From Methanofollis sp. UBA420 (lineage in GTDB: Archaea; Halobacteriota; Methanomicrobia; Methanomicrobiales; Methanofollaceae), in contig NZ_DAGX01000005.1 in assembly GCF_002498315.1 (NCBI RefSeq), positions 544,042-608,041 on the forward strand: DNA of 64,000 nucleotides, given 5' to 3'. Shown piece by piece: positions 55,628 through 63,494 of this stretch. The first letter of the stretch is position 1. Every line of letters begins with the position of its first letter. The notes beneath the pieces are model-generated. The model saw nothing but the letters and a program-made list of their open reading frames with translations. It ran no database searches and was not told the origin of the DNA. The position numbers and the translations under genes are program-made.

Positions 55628-55895
55628 TTTATATCACAACACTGAATATGATCAATACCATATAATATATGTTTTGCATTTTTGAGAATAGATGATCTCA
55701 CAAAATAGCGATTATTAAAAATCCTTTAATTGAACCAAAACATAAAAAAGCACAGAAATCGGAGGTGAAAATCCGTGGACTTCAACCACGACGATAATCA
55801 TTTTCCGTTCATTCACGCTATGGGCGCGAAGAAATAAAATCCGGATTTACCCTTCAATATCTGCGCGTCTTTTCGCGTAAGTCTATCCACCCCTT
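55628..55895. other. AT-rich intergenic region
   Basis: 268 bases of low GC content between the HNH cassette and the radical SAM gene. It carries the cassette promoter at the left. GGAGGTGAAAATCCGTGGAC (about 55761-55780) starts with a Shine-Dalgarno-like motif but no ORF follows. Probably part of the acquired segment. Confidence 0.4.
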
Positions 55896-57542
55896 TCAAA
55901 ACGCGAGGTACCCATCCACCCCCGTCTCCCCCGCGACCTTCCTGAAGGCGGCGAGGTCGGCGAAGGGCCGCTTCGCAAGGACCGTGACCGCCGTCTTCTT
56001 GCCGACGCCGGGGATAGAGCGAATCGCCGACGGAGGGAGAGTGTTCACCTCGACAGGCGCCGGGAGGGCGGTGATGGACCGCATGCCCCAGTCGACGACG
56101 ACGGCGTCGGTGACCGTCCCTTCGGGGAGGGGGAGGGGGAGGCCGACAAGGATGGGGTACGACCCCATCTGCCGCCCGAAACTCGTCTGCCCGGAGACCT
56201 CGACGCCGACGTCGCGGAGGAGGGTCCCTGTCGGGAAGACACGCCTGAGCATGGGGAGGTCGAAGTCCTTCCTCACCCACTCCTTGAAGGCGCGGAATGC
56301 CCCCTCGTGCCGGCCGAGAGTGTTCTCCTCGTAGGCCCGCGTCCCCATGAAGGGCATCAACTGCCTGATGTTCACCCGCCGCACCTGGAGACCGGCAGCG
56401 AGCACCCTCTCCAGGAAGGCGCGGTTTCTGGCGTATGTCTCCGCGGTCTCGCCGGCAAGGCCGCAGACGAAGTTGAGGCCAGGCAGGAGGTCGGGGACGC
56501 CGTCCCTCCGGCCGCCGCCCACCTCGTTGACGATCTCGATCGCCCGGAAGACCGCGTCGGGGAGTGCCTTGAGGTTGTTCGCCCGGATCACCGCGGGGTC
56601 GGCGGTCTCCATGCCGAAGGCGGCGACGTCGCCGGGCGTGTGGCCTGCCACGATCGCGGCGAGGGCCTCGCGGCTCTCCTCCTCGTGCCAGGCGATGGTG
56701 CCGGGGTTCACATTGTCGATGTGGAGGGTCTGGAGGTCGGGCGCCGCCGCCCTGATGCGGGCGAAGAGGTCGGCGATCAGGTCGGGCCGTGGCTTCGGGA
56801 ACTCGTCCCCGCCGCCCGTGCCGAAGGCGAGAAGGTCGGGTTGCCGCCCCAGCCTGAAGTGGCGGGCGCCCGCGGCGTACAGCGCCGCCACCTCTGCGGC
56901 GACGCCGGCGGCGGAACGGTAGCGCGGCAGACCGTAGAAGGGTTCGGTGCAGAAGGAGCACCCGCCGCCGGCGGCGCGGGAGCACCCCTGCGCCGTCTCC
57001 AGTTCGCACATCACCCGCGGAAAGAGGGGGTGCTGCCCGATCACCGGAGCGCCGAGGACGCTCCACCGGTCGATATCCGCGTACCCAGCCGTCCCTGCCG
57101 GTTCCCCGCCGGAGAGGAGAGAGTCGAGGGCGGCGGAGGGCGACCCTGAAAGAAGGTGGTCGAACCCTGCCGCTGCCGTCTCCACCGCCTTCTTCCCCCC
57201 CTGCGGGGAGTAGCCGAAACCGATAGGCCCGCCGAGCACCTTCTCGGGGCCGCGGACCTGCACGCCGATCTGGGAGAGTTCGGTGAGGGTGGCAGGCGTC
57301 CCCGCGAGGTACTTCCCCGGCACCGTGATCCCGGCGATTACCAGGAGGAGGGATGCGTCATTGAATGTCCTGAGGACAGCGGGGTTCTTCCTGACGGCAT
57401 CGATCGTCGTGTACCTGACAGTATAGCCATGTTCGACGAGCACGCCGGCGCAGTACCTGATATAGGGGGAGATGTACGGGGGGACGCCGAGGCACGCGGG
57501 TTCGTCCACGTACCCGTCAAGGATAACGGCGTCAGATGTCAT
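55896..57542 (-). CDS. Radical SAM protein with C-terminal helix-hairpin-helix (COG1031-like)
   Basis: 548 residues. An N-terminal Rossmann-type domain (about 1-170, VILDGYVDEPACLGVPPYIS) as in B12-binding radical SAM proteins. The cluster motif is CSRAAGGGCSFC, C-x7-C-x2-C, rather than C-x3-C-x2-C. Further barrel motifs are HIDNVNPGTIA and GMETADPAVIRANN. The C-terminal part has the HhH IPGVGKKTAVTVLAKRPFAD, a nucleic-acid-binding feature, so the substrate may be RNA or DNA. It overlaps mptE by 11 bases in the same direction. Confidence 0.82.
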   Translation of the reverse strand: MTSDAVILDGYVDEPACLGVPPYISPYIRYCAGVLVEHGYTVRYTTIDAVRKNPAVLRTFNDASLLLVIAGITVPGKYLAGTPATLTELSQIGVQVRGPEKVLGGPIGFGYSPQGGKKAVETAAAGFDHLLSGSPSAALDSLLSGGEPAGTAGYADIDRWSVLGAPVIGQHPLFPRVMCELETAQGCSRAAGGGCSFCTEPFYGLPRYRSAAGVAAEVAALYAAGARHFRLGRQPDLLAFGTGGGDEFPKPRPDLIADLFARIRAAAPDLQTLHIDNVNPGTIAWHEEESREALAAIVAGHTPGDVAAFGMETADPAVIRANNLKALPDAVFRAIEIVNEVGGGRRDGVPDLLPGLNFVCGLAGETAETYARNRAFLERVLAAGLQVRRVNIRQLMPFMGTRAYEENTLGRHEGAFRAFKEWVRKDFDLPMLRRVFPTGTLLRDVGVEVSGQTSFGRQMGSYPILVGLPLPLPEGTVTDAVVVDWGMRSITALPAPVEVNTLPPSAIRSIPGVGKKTAVTVLAKRPFADLAAFRKVAGETGVDGYLAF

Positions 57543-58152
57543 GGCCGAGGAGGGCGAGGAGGCGCCGCGCCCAGAAGAGTTTGCCCCGCTTCACCGGGTC
57601 GACGTCAGGGTCGTCGAGGTCAAAACCGACAAGGGAGACCCGCGCCGCTCCCAGGGCGTGGGCGGCGAAGGCCGCACGGTCGCCGTCGGAGAAACCCCCG
57701 AAATTGTGGATGCCACCGAAGGGAGCGGCCTGCGTCGTCCCGACAAGAGGGCCGGGCAGTTTCGGCACCCAGTGGCGGAGGAGAGGGATGTTGTCGCCGT
57801 GGGCATGGACAACGACCACCGTCCCCTCCCTGTTCATCGCGACCAGACTGTCGGTCGCACCGTCGAGGTCGGTGAAGACGGCGTCGGGCCTGATGCCCCG
57901 GCCGTACAGCACATCGGCGGCGGCGTCTGCCGCAAAGACCGTCCCCTCGATCCCGCCGGTCTCGCGGGGAAGAGAGGGCGCGTTCCCGCAGACGGTGACC
58001 GTCTTCCCCCGGCAGAGGCCTTCGAGGAGGGCGAGGTCGTCGCGGGGGAGAAGGGAGGCGAGGAGGCGCGCCGCCTCTTCGTCGCCCGCCCGGTCAAAGG
58101 CAAAATAGTCCAGGATCTCCTCGTAAAGGGGCTCCCACTCCTCAAACTTCAT
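57532..58152 (-). CDS. mptE: 6-hydroxymethylpterin diphosphokinase MptE-like (DUF115)
   Basis: 206 residues from the ATG at 58152. The DUF115 features are TVTVCGNAPSLPRETGGIEG, TVFAADAAADVLYGRGIRPD, AVFTDLDGATDSLV (the acidic metal site) and VVVVHAHGDNIPLLRHWVPK. The C-terminus has GFDLDDPDVDPVKRGKLFWA. Archaeal MptE transfers diphosphate from ATP to 6-hydroxymethyl-7,8-dihydropterin in methanopterin synthesis. It is between the RCK-DHH gene (11-base overlap) and the radical SAM gene (11-base overlap), all in one operon. Confidence 0.9.
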   Translation of the reverse strand: MKFEEWEPLYEEILDYFAFDRAGDEEAARLLASLLPRDDLALLEGLCRGKTVTVCGNAPSLPRETGGIEGTVFAADAAADVLYGRGIRPDAVFTDLDGATDSLVAMNREGTVVVVHAHGDNIPLLRHWVPKLPGPLVGTTQAAPFGGIHNFGGFSDGDRAAFAAHALGAARVSLVGFDLDDPDVDPVKRGKLFWARRLLALLGHDI

Positions 58153-59611
58153 GCTTGGCCTCGTTCTCCAGGCCAACGATCCGGCGGATCTTCTTCAGGA
58201 TGGGCTCGATGATCAGGTCGAGGAGTTCCTCCTTCTCCTTCACCATCGAGAAATAGGTGAGAGGTATGGCCGCCGCCGCCATAGTTGCGTGACCGCCGGC
58301 CTCGCCTATCCCGGCAAAGGCCTCCTCCAGCACCTTGCCGATATGGATCCTGATGTCCCTGTTCCTGGCCGAGAAGATGATGTTCGTATCGGTGATGCCG
58401 TAGACGATGGCAGTATTCACTCCCTCCAGGTTGATGAGGGTGTCGGCGGCCTGCGGCACGGCGTCCCTGTTGCGAAGATAGCCGACATTCGTGAAGAGAT
58501 AGCCGGAGACGACCTCGCGGCTCCGGATCGCGTTCCCGAGGACGTCGAGGGTCTCCTGCGAGACGGACGGCGACATGATCTTGTCGAGGATGTCCCGGTC
58601 GGTGAGGGGCAGGAGGAACGCGGCATAGTTGAGGTCCTGCGGCGTGATGTTCCGCCTGAAGTCCCGGGTGTCGGCCCGTATCCCGTAGAGGAGGGCAGTC
58701 GCCACCTTCGTATCCACCGGGAGGTCGAGTTCCTGGAGGTACTGCGTCATGATGCTTGCCGTCGCCCCCATCCCTGGCCTGATGTCCACGAACTCGACCT
58801 TGGTGGTGTCGTGGGTACCGTTTTTGTGGTGGTCGATGATGATGTTCACCCGCGCGTCCTTGCCGAGGGCATTGTTCGAGCCCGGCGCCGTGGAGTCGAC
58901 AAGGGCGAGGTGTTCGCAGGCGGCGAGGATCTCGGGCGAGATCTTCTCCATCTTGATGTCGAGAAGGTTGACGAAGGCCCGGTTCTCCTGGTGGCCGATA
59001 TTGCCGTCATAGAGAATACGGGAGACGAGTCTGCCTCCCGAGGCGTCGTGGGCAATCGCCGCAAGGGCCATCGCGCTCGATACCGAGTCGGGGTCGGGGT
59101 TCGTGTGGGTGACGATCCCGAGGGTGCCCTCCCAGGACCCGAGGAGAGCGGAGAGCCGCCGCGCGATGCGCGAGGCAGAGAGCCTCCTGATGTGGTGGAC
59201 GGCGGTCTTGGCGATGACTTCCTGAGGATAGAGGACGACATCCGCCCCTGCGCTTTCGAGCATGTCCTTGCCCACCGGGTCGGTGGCGCGGGCGATCACA
59301 TGCGCAGGAGGATATTTTGCTTTTGCAGTCCGCACTGCAGAAAGATTGGCGTCCTTGTCATTGGAGAGGACAAAAATGACTTCAGGAACAGGTAGATCGT
59401 CAAAAGCGTTCGGTTCTTGCATATCCCGGACGATCGCGTCGTATTTCTGATCGCGAAGATCTTCGACGCGCTTCTCGTCCCGGTCGAGGATTAATATTGA
59501 GTCGGTTTCCTTGAGCAGCTCCTCAACAACGTTGTATCCTGTGCTTCCGCAGCCGCATATCAGGTATTTTACGATCTTCCCGGGAGACCCGGGCTGAGCC
59601 GCATCGGCCAT
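58142..59611 (-). CDS. RCK/TrkA-N domain fused to a DHH phosphoesterase
   Basis: 489 residues from the ATG at 59611. RCK-N (about 12-130): KYLICGCGSTGYNVVEELLK and DSILILDRDEKRVEDLRDQK, a NAD- or nucleotide-binding fold. DHH phosphoesterase (about 150-480): VTHTNPDPDSVSSAMALAAI, VDSTAPG, IIDHHKNGTHD and the DHHA1 GGHATMAAAAIPL motif. It resembles proteins that cleave c-di-AMP or short oligonucleotides, with an RCK sensor; no membrane segment is present. First gene of the operon with mptE and the radical SAM gene. A potassium or c-di-AMP link is inference. Confidence 0.85.
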   Translation of the reverse strand: MADAAQPGSPGKIVKYLICGCGSTGYNVVEELLKETDSILILDRDEKRVEDLRDQKYDAIVRDMQEPNAFDDLPVPEVIFVLSNDKDANLSAVRTAKAKYPPAHVIARATDPVGKDMLESAGADVVLYPQEVIAKTAVHHIRRLSASRIARRLSALLGSWEGTLGIVTHTNPDPDSVSSAMALAAIAHDASGGRLVSRILYDGNIGHQENRAFVNLLDIKMEKISPEILAACEHLALVDSTAPGSNNALGKDARVNIIIDHHKNGTHDTTKVEFVDIRPGMGATASIMTQYLQELDLPVDTKVATALLYGIRADTRDFRRNITPQDLNYAAFLLPLTDRDILDKIMSPSVSQETLDVLGNAIRSREVVSGYLFTNVGYLRNRDAVPQAADTLINLEGVNTAIVYGITDTNIIFSARNRDIRIHIGKVLEEAFAGIGEAGGHATMAAAAIPLTYFSMVKEKEELLDLIIEPILKKIRRIVGLENEAKHEV

Positions 59612-59654
59612 CACAGAATATGGGATCTCTGGAGATAACAACTCATCGCCGCAA

Positions 59655-59663
59655 TGTTTATAT
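59655..59663 (+). promoter_or_regulatory. TATA box of tRNA-Lys
   Basis: GTTTATATG at about 59655-59663 is 37-45 bases upstream of the tRNA 5' end, suited to a short pre-tRNA leader. It lies in the divergent gap with the RCK-DHH gene. Confidence 0.5.
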
Positions 59664-59699
59664 GGAAACGCGCCCAATATGGTAGAGTCAAAGCACAGA

Positions 59700-59773
59700 G
59701 GGCCTGTAGCTTAGTTTGGCATAGCGGCGGACTCTTAATCCGCAGGCCAGGGGTTCAAATCCCTTCAGGCCCG
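59700..59773 (+). tRNA. tRNA-Lys (CTT)
   Basis: A 74-base cloverleaf: acceptor GGGCCTG/CAGGCCC with discriminator G, D arm with AGCTTAGTTTGGCATAGCG, anticodon stem GCGGA/TCCGC with loop CTCTTAA (anticodon CTT), T arm GGGGTTCAAATCCC. No CCA encoded and no intron. A T-rich tract follows at 59774-59795. Confidence 0.95.
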
Positions 59774-60299
59774 TTCTTTGTATTCTTCTCTTCTGGTCAT
59801 TCATTCACTGTGTCGCCGCACTGTTTTGATCTTGGACCGTGGTCTCTCTCCTTTAAGTCCGGCCAGTTATTTCGGCGAAAAGCTTCGATATTCTATTCAC
59901 GACCCGGGATACGTTCCGGGAAGAAAGAACTACAGAGACAAATCAAAGGCCCCGGGGTGTTGCATGTCAGAGCATGAGGGCGTGGGCCCCGCGGGACACG
60001 GCCCGGGTCAAATACGCCCGGATATGCCCCCAGTAGAGGGATCCCACCCCCCTTTCAGGGCCATAACGGGGAGATCCGGCGATCCTGGCATACCGGGGGC
60101 CGTGGGCAGAACAGAATGAAATCCGGCAGGACTCAACGCCCTCTGGTCGTCGATATGATTACGGGTAAGGCCCCCTCCACTCCCGGTTCCCTGGTGCCGG
60201 GGAAGAGGAGGGAAAGGGGTTGGAATGTGTCCCGATCCAGACTCTGGAGATTTCCCCGGTACGGGCTCTGTAGAAACCCTCCTATTCAGGGTGATGTCG
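59774..60299. other. Intergenic region after tRNA-Lys
   Basis: 526 bases between the tRNA and repeat copy D. The first part is T-rich, then the sequence is GC-rich with short inverted repeats such as GGGGGCCGTGGGC. Open frames of 60-110 codons occur but none has a start signal, a recognised motif or a protein-like composition. No gene is called. Confidence 0.4.
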
Positions 60300-60319
60300 C
60301 TCCCTGCGAATTTCATTGA

Positions 60320-60690
60320 GTGAGTGTGGATCCCCTGCCTTCCCCTACATCTGAACCGGGGGCTATCGCCCCCAGACCCCCCATTCGGGATAGGATCGGG
60401 AAGAGCGAACGGGATATCCAGAGGAGGGAGATTGCCGTATCCCTGCCTATCCTGAGCGGGAGGTCTGGGGGAACGACCGAAGGGAGTCGAGAACACAGGA
60501 GATCGGAGATCTCCTGAGCAGGCAAATGTTCCATGTGCCATGTACGGAAAATCGAAGATTTTCCTGTGCGTGCACATCTCCGGAGATGTGCCACGGACCA
60601 TCAGGTCTTCGCTGAACGAGCGCCAGCAAGTTCGAGAAAATCTGTGATTTTCGGCGTAGTCCCCCGGTGCGAGGCAATCCAGAACAGGAT
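60320..60690. repeat. Compound intergenic stem-loop element, copy D
   Basis: The core (about 60381-60470) closely follows copy A, with GGATAGGATCGGGAAGAGCG and then GGGAGATTGCCGTATCCCTG and CCTATCCTGAGCGGG. Hairpins follow: AGGAGATC-GGA-GATCTCCT (60497-60515), GGCAAATG-TTC-CATGTGCC with one mismatch (60521-60539), GGAAAATC-GAA-GATTTTCC (60546-60564), the 20-base palindrome GCACATCTCCGGAGATGTGC (60572-60591) and GAAAATC-TGT-GATTTTC (60636-60652). It ends in GTAGTCCCCCGG (60656-60667). It lies in a convergent gap before the ABC ATPase gene. Confidence 0.7.
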
Positions 60691-60736
60691 TTCTCCAGAG
60701 CCGTTTCACGAACGATTCAACAGAGCCCTGAAAAAC

Positions 60737-61624
60737 TTATTTCCCCACCGCTACAAGCATCTCCTCAAGACTCGGGTACCGCGACTCGATCCTCTCCACC
60801 CGCCCCCCGGCCGCGGCGACCATCGAGGTGACGGCATTCATCCTCTCGATGTCCCCGGCCTCGGTCATGCAGACCCCTGCAGTCTGCGTATAGGCAAGAG
60901 TCGGGTCGAGTGCTCCGGGGTCGGCGATGGTGAAATAGACCGCGTACGTGAGGGACCCGAAACGCTCCCGCAGTTCCTGCATCGTGCCGAAGGCCTCGAT
61001 CTGCCCGCGGCGGAGGATCATCACCCTGTCGCAGATCTCCTCGACCTGGTAGAGATTGTGGGCCGAGAGGACGATCGTCTTCCCCTCGTCCCGCAGCCCC
61101 TTCAGGTAGTCCCCGATGAACCGCCCGGTCATGGGGTCGAGGCCGGAGGTCGGTTCGTCATAGACAAGAAATGTCGGGTCATGGATGAGGGACCGGGCGA
61201 TGGCCACCTTCCTCCGCATCCCCTTGGAGAGTTCCCCGATCTTTTTCTCGCCCGCGTCGAGAGAGAGGGAAGAGAGGATACGCTCCCCGCGTTCCCGGAT
61301 CGTCCCGCGGTCGAGACCGTAGATCTCGCCGAAGAAAGAGAGGTAGTCGTACACCTGCATCGTCTCGTAGAGGCGCGACTCTTCGGGCAGGTAGCCGAGG
61401 GCGTTCTTGTGGGCGGCAGGGTGCTTGAGGATGTCACACCCCCCGATCTCGATCGTCCCCGAGGTCGGGGCGAGGAGGCCGGAGAGGATCTTCAGGAGCG
61501 TCGTCTTGCCGGCACCATTGTGCCCGACGATGCCAAGGATGCCGGCATCGCCGAAGTCGAAACTCACGCCGTCCAGGGCGCGGAAGGCCCCGTAGTCCTT
61601 CACCAGATCCTGCGCTGCGATCAT
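60737..61624 (-). CDS. ABC exporter ATP-binding protein
   Basis: 295 residues from the ATG at 61624. Walker A GIVGHNGAGKTTLLKILSGL (about 33-52), the Q loop YLPEESRLYE, signature LSKGMRRKVAIARSL (about 135-149), Walker B FLVYDEPTSGLDP and the H-loop LSAHNLYQVEEICD. The C-terminal 70 residues are those of the ABC-2/NatA or Cu-processing-type ATPase. It is divergent from two permease genes with which it surely forms one exporter. Substrate is unknown. Confidence 0.92.
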   Translation of the reverse strand: MIAAQDLVKDYGAFRALDGVSFDFGDAGILGIVGHNGAGKTTLLKILSGLLAPTSGTIEIGGCDILKHPAAHKNALGYLPEESRLYETMQVYDYLSFFGEIYGLDRGTIRERGERILSSLSLDAGEKKIGELSKGMRRKVAIARSLIHDPTFLVYDEPTSGLDPMTGRFIGDYLKGLRDEGKTIVLSAHNLYQVEEICDRVMILRRGQIEAFGTMQELRERFGSLTYAVYFTIADPGALDPTLAYTQTAGVCMTEAGDIERMNAVTSMVAAAGGRVERIESRYPSLEEMLVAVGK

Positions 61625-61757
61625 TGGGGATCTGGTCGGCATCCACCGGATAAATCATATTCCCCGCGGCACCATTGATCTCAAGGAGTCGATCCCGATC
61701 AGCGCCAGAAATGTCCTGACTATCGCACGGTGGGAGGCAAAACGGTCCCTATCCACG
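61625..61757. promoter_or_regulatory. Divergent promoter between ABC ATPase and permease genes
   Basis: On the plus strand GATAAATCAT (about 61649-61658) is TATA-like and predicts a start near 61680. AAGGAG (61683-61688) follows at once. No ATG, GTG or TTG in frame with the permease occurs until 61758, although the frame is open and reads VLTIARWEAKRSLSTM directly before it. Confidence 0.5.
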
Positions 61758-63494
61758 ATGAGCAGGGATATCCTTCCCATGACCGCCGTCCTGCTCCTCG
61801 CCCTCTTCCTGGCATCAGGCCTGGCGGCCCAGAGCGGCGTCCACCTCCAGGACGGACTCTATGCCGCCGTCACCGACGACCCGGACGTCGCCGCCGTCCT
61901 TGCACACGACCCCCTCTTCACCGTGCACCTCGTCGACAGTGCGACTCTCTCGCGGGGCCTCGCGGGATACGACCTGATCATCAGCGGCGGCCGGACATAT
62001 ACCGCGGAGACGGAGAAGGGCCAGGCCGCGCTCTCGGCCTTTGCAACGGCCTGGCGGCACTACAGGAACACCGTCTACACCGCGGAGGACGACCTCTTCG
62101 CCGCCTACCCCCTCTGGATCGACACCGTCGAAGTGACCAGCGAACTCGACTTCACGGCGACGGAGAGCGGACAGACCATCTCCCTGCAGCCGCAGGGGGA
62201 GAGCGTGCCGTCCCCCTCCGGACCTGTCGAGGAGGTGCCGACCCCCCCGCCAGTGCAGGCCATGCCGACCGGCGACCTGAAAGAGAAACTCGCCTCTGAT
62301 GGGAGCGATCAGGTCTCCCGGTACGTGGACATGGTCTCCGGCGGGCCAGACCTCGGGCATTTCAAAACCCCCTCGCAACTCGCCCCTCCCCTCCCCTTCG
62401 ACTCTCTCATCTACGTCTTCGTCTTCATCTTCCCCCTGTACTTCACCTCCCAGTTCTACATGATGACGATCGCGAACGAACGCGTCGACAGGCGCGGCGA
62501 GGCCCTCCTCTCCACCCCCGCGGGGCCGCTCGCGATCATCCTCGGCAAGGCAGTCCCGTACTTCTTCCTGATGCTCGCCGTCTCCTCGGCGATCATCCTC
62601 CTGACCGGCGGTTCGTTCCTCGTCCTCCTCCCTCTGGTCCCGGTGATCGTCTTCTTCCTGGCGGCGGCCCTCCTCATCGGCATGACGGCCCGGAGTTTCC
62701 GGGAACTCTCCTTCCTCTCCATCTTCTTCTCGACCGTCATCACGTCGTACCTCTTCTTCCCCTCGATCTTCGCAAACGTCCACGCGATCAGCAGGATATC
62801 GCCGCTGACCCTTGTCGTCCTCCAATTCGAAGGCACCGGTTTCTCGGCCGCGGACTACCTCTATGCCACCGCCCTCTTCTGGCTCTCCTCCGCCGCCGTC
62901 CTCTGGCTCTGCGTGCGGAACTTCAACGAAGAGAGACTCTTTTCGCAGGAGAGCCTCACCTCCCGGATCATCTCCTTCGTCAGGGGGGCGATGGCGCGGG
63001 CGCACCCGATCGCCTCTCTCGTCGCCCTCAACGCCTGCATCATCCCCCTCGTCTTCATGGTGCAGTTGATGTACCTCGTCCTCCTCTTCAACATCCCGAT
63101 GCCCTTCTCCCTCATCCTCCTCATCCTCCTCGCCGCCGCGACCGAGGAGGTGGCGAAATCGATCGGCATCATCGCCGTCCTCAGGGGGACGCCGGGCACT
63201 TTCACCTGGAAGAACCTCGTCCTTGCCGCCGTGGCGACAGGCGCCGGTTTCCTTATCGGCGAGAAACTTCTCCTCTTCGTGATGATCGCCCAGGTCACAG
63301 GATCGGTATTCGGCACCATCCTCTTCTCGGGCGTCGGCCTCCTCTGGGTACCCTTCCTCCTCCACGCGGGCGGGGCATTCATCCTCGGTGCGGCCGTCAA
63401 GGCCGGAGGGCGGCGCATGTACCTCCCCGGCCTCGTCATCGCCGCAGGCGTCCACGCCCTCTATAACCTCATCCTCATCGGAGGCGCAGTATGA
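61758..63494 (+). CDS. ABC-2 type permease with a C-terminal PrsW-like domain
   Basis: 578 residues from the ATG at 61758. The true start may be about 20 codons upstream at a non-AUG codon behind AAGGAG. One membrane helix at the N-terminus, then an outside domain of about 190 residues with a proline-rich stretch, then six or so ABC-2-type helices (about 215-390; ISRISPLTLVVLQFEGTGFS). The C-terminal 150 residues hold TEEVAK (E463-E464-x2-K467), HAGG (H536) and HALYN (H566-x3-N570) in further helices. This is the motif set of PrsW/CAAX-type intramembrane proteases (EExxK, H, HxxxN). A permease-protease fusion is thus likely. Confidence 0.8.
   Translation: MSRDILPMTAVLLLALFLASGLAAQSGVHLQDGLYAAVTDDPDVAAVLAHDPLFTVHLVDSATLSRGLAGYDLIISGGRTYTAETEKGQAALSAFATAWRHYRNTVYTAEDDLFAAYPLWIDTVEVTSELDFTATESGQTISLQPQGESVPSPSGPVEEVPTPPPVQAMPTGDLKEKLASDGSDQVSRYVDMVSGGPDLGHFKTPSQLAPPLPFDSLIYVFVFIFPLYFTSQFYMMTIANERVDRRGEALLSTPAGPLAIILGKAVPYFFLMLAVSSAIILLTGGSFLVLLPLVPVIVFFLAAALLIGMTARSFRELSFLSIFFSTVITSYLFFPSIFANVHAISRISPLTLVVLQFEGTGFSAADYLYATALFWLSSAAVLWLCVRNFNEERLFSQESLTSRIISFVRGAMARAHPIASLVALNACIIPLVFMVQLMYLVLLFNIPMPFSLILLILLAAATEEVAKSIGIIAVLRGTPGTFTWKNLVLAAVATGAGFLIGEKLLLFVMIAQVTGSVFGTILFSGVGLLWVPFLLHAGGAFILGAAVKAGGRRMYLPGLVIAAGVHALYNLILIGGAV

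Noticed and set aside
59964..60119. Possible small peptide after tRNA-Lys (MSEHEGVGPAGHG...)
   Set aside because: Glycine/proline-rich frame without promoter or ribosome-binding site in GC-rich spacer DNA.
5270..60690. CRISPR array in the repeat-rich gaps
   Set aside because: The repeats are not of constant length or spacing, hairpin stems differ from one another and there are no unique spacers between identical units. No cas operon is near, apart from one orphan Cas4-like gene.
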